Shown here piece by piece: positions 5,646-5,922 of a DNA stretch of 5,922 nt. Source of the DNA: Candidatus Kuenenia stuttgartensis (GTDB lineage Bacteria > Planctomycetota > Planctomycetia > Isosphaerales > Isosphaeraceae); assembly GCA_945872325.1 (NCBI GenBank), contig CAMBZY010000217.1:1-5922 (forward strand), read 5' to 3'. The notes beneath the pieces are model-generated. The model worked only from the letters and a program-made list of their open reading frames with translations. It was not told the origin of the DNA and did no database searches. A program made the translations under genes and the position numbers. Within the stretch, counting starts at the first letter, position 1, and the number at the start of each line of letters is the position of its first letter.

Positions 5646-5922
5646 TCACGGCACGCCTGGTTCACGAGCTCTCACAAGTTCGACTTTGCGGATATGCAAG
5701 TCAGATGACTTCGGCGAATCTTTCAATTGCAATTTCAATTGATGACCACCCGCTTTTAATTCCATAGGATCGAACAGCACCTGTGGTAGATATTGATCCA
5801 TGGAACCGGTGGAATGGATCGGGCCAAGCCGATTCTGGTCACCAATTGAAGCGTTGAATACCGATTTACCGGCATTCCTGTCGTCGGTTAATGCATAATG
5901 CACAACCACCTGATACCATCCT
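5646..5922 (-). CDS. C-terminal fragment of a larger protein with a beta-sandwich-like tail, cut by window edge
   Basis: The minus-strand frame is open from the right edge to a stop at 5646, giving 91 residues, beginning GWYQVVVHYAL. The true start is outside the window; the GTG at 5909 is internal. The pattern resembles the carbohydrate-binding-like beta-sandwich tails of secreted hydrolases such as fucosidase- or sulfatase-type proteins: a strand VVVHYALTD, then SVFNASIGDQ, a STGSMDQYLPQVLFDPMEL segment, KAGGHQLKLQLKD, and a final strand LHIRKVELVRA. The G-x-H-x-L-x-L and closing R-x-V-x-L strands are the most telling features. No catalytic region is present, so the enzyme type is unknown and may even be non-enzymatic. 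It lies 59 bases upstream of the deacylase on the same strand and may share its transcript. Coding status is fairly sure; the domain call is tentative. Confidence 0.6.
   Translation of the reverse strand, partial: GWYQVVVHYALTDDRNAGKSVFNASIGDQNRLGPIHSTGSMDQYLPQVLFDPMELKAGGHQLKLQLKDSPKSSDLHIRKVELVRAREPGVP

Noticed and set aside
1..5922. Search for tRNA, rRNA, CRISPR, insertion sequences and riboswitches
   Set aside because: No cloverleaf, direct-repeat array, transposase motif or terminal inverted repeats were seen; by-eye reading could miss a divergent small RNA.

Overview
The window looks like ordinary chromosomal DNA from a Planctomycetota-type bacterium. This is an inference from the protein families, not a database result. 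It holds a short TIM-barrel 'xylose isomerase' with the FGPWNISTGADPFG opening, a PepF-like M3 oligoendopeptidase, a membrane-anchored mono-heme cytochrome c, a DUF433-type protein with a long N-terminal extension, and a D-aminoacylase-type amidohydrolase next to a secreted-type beta-sandwich tail. No mobile element, rRNA, tRNA, CRISPR array or phage gene was seen.

Layout, left to right. (1) 1-692, minus: N-terminal 230 residues of an M3 peptidase, cut by the left edge. (2) 852-1148, minus: a 98-residue membrane protein of unknown function. (3) 1425-2459, plus: a xylose-isomerase-like enzyme, divergent from (2). (4) A bidirectional hairpin terminator at 2491-2527 separates it from (5) 2533-2988, minus: a membrane-anchored cytochrome c. 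(6) 3013-3290: a divergent intergenic region with a good candidate promoter for the cytochrome and several small palindromes. (7) 3291-3926, plus: a protein with a C-terminal DUF433-like domain. (8) A second, perfect 14-bp bidirectional terminator at 3951-3981. (9) 4018-5586, minus: an N-acyl-D-amino-acid deacylase-type amidohydrolase. (10) 5646-5922, minus: C-terminal 91 residues of a larger protein, cut by the right edge. It lies 59 bases upstream of (9) on the same strand, so the two may be co-transcribed.

The genes alternate in orientation and do not form one pathway. The only likely operons are (10)-(9) and perhaps (2)-(1). Sugar isomerisation, D-amino-acid deacylation, peptide hydrolysis and a carbohydrate-binding-like tail fit a heterotrophic polymer degrader, but this is only context. 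I found no convincing new multigene system. The best leads are a predicted aspartate-to-histidine change at a metal-ligand position of the isomerase, the DUF433-type protein with its roughly 145-residue unrecognised N-terminal part, and the cluster of TGATCA palindromes upstream of it.
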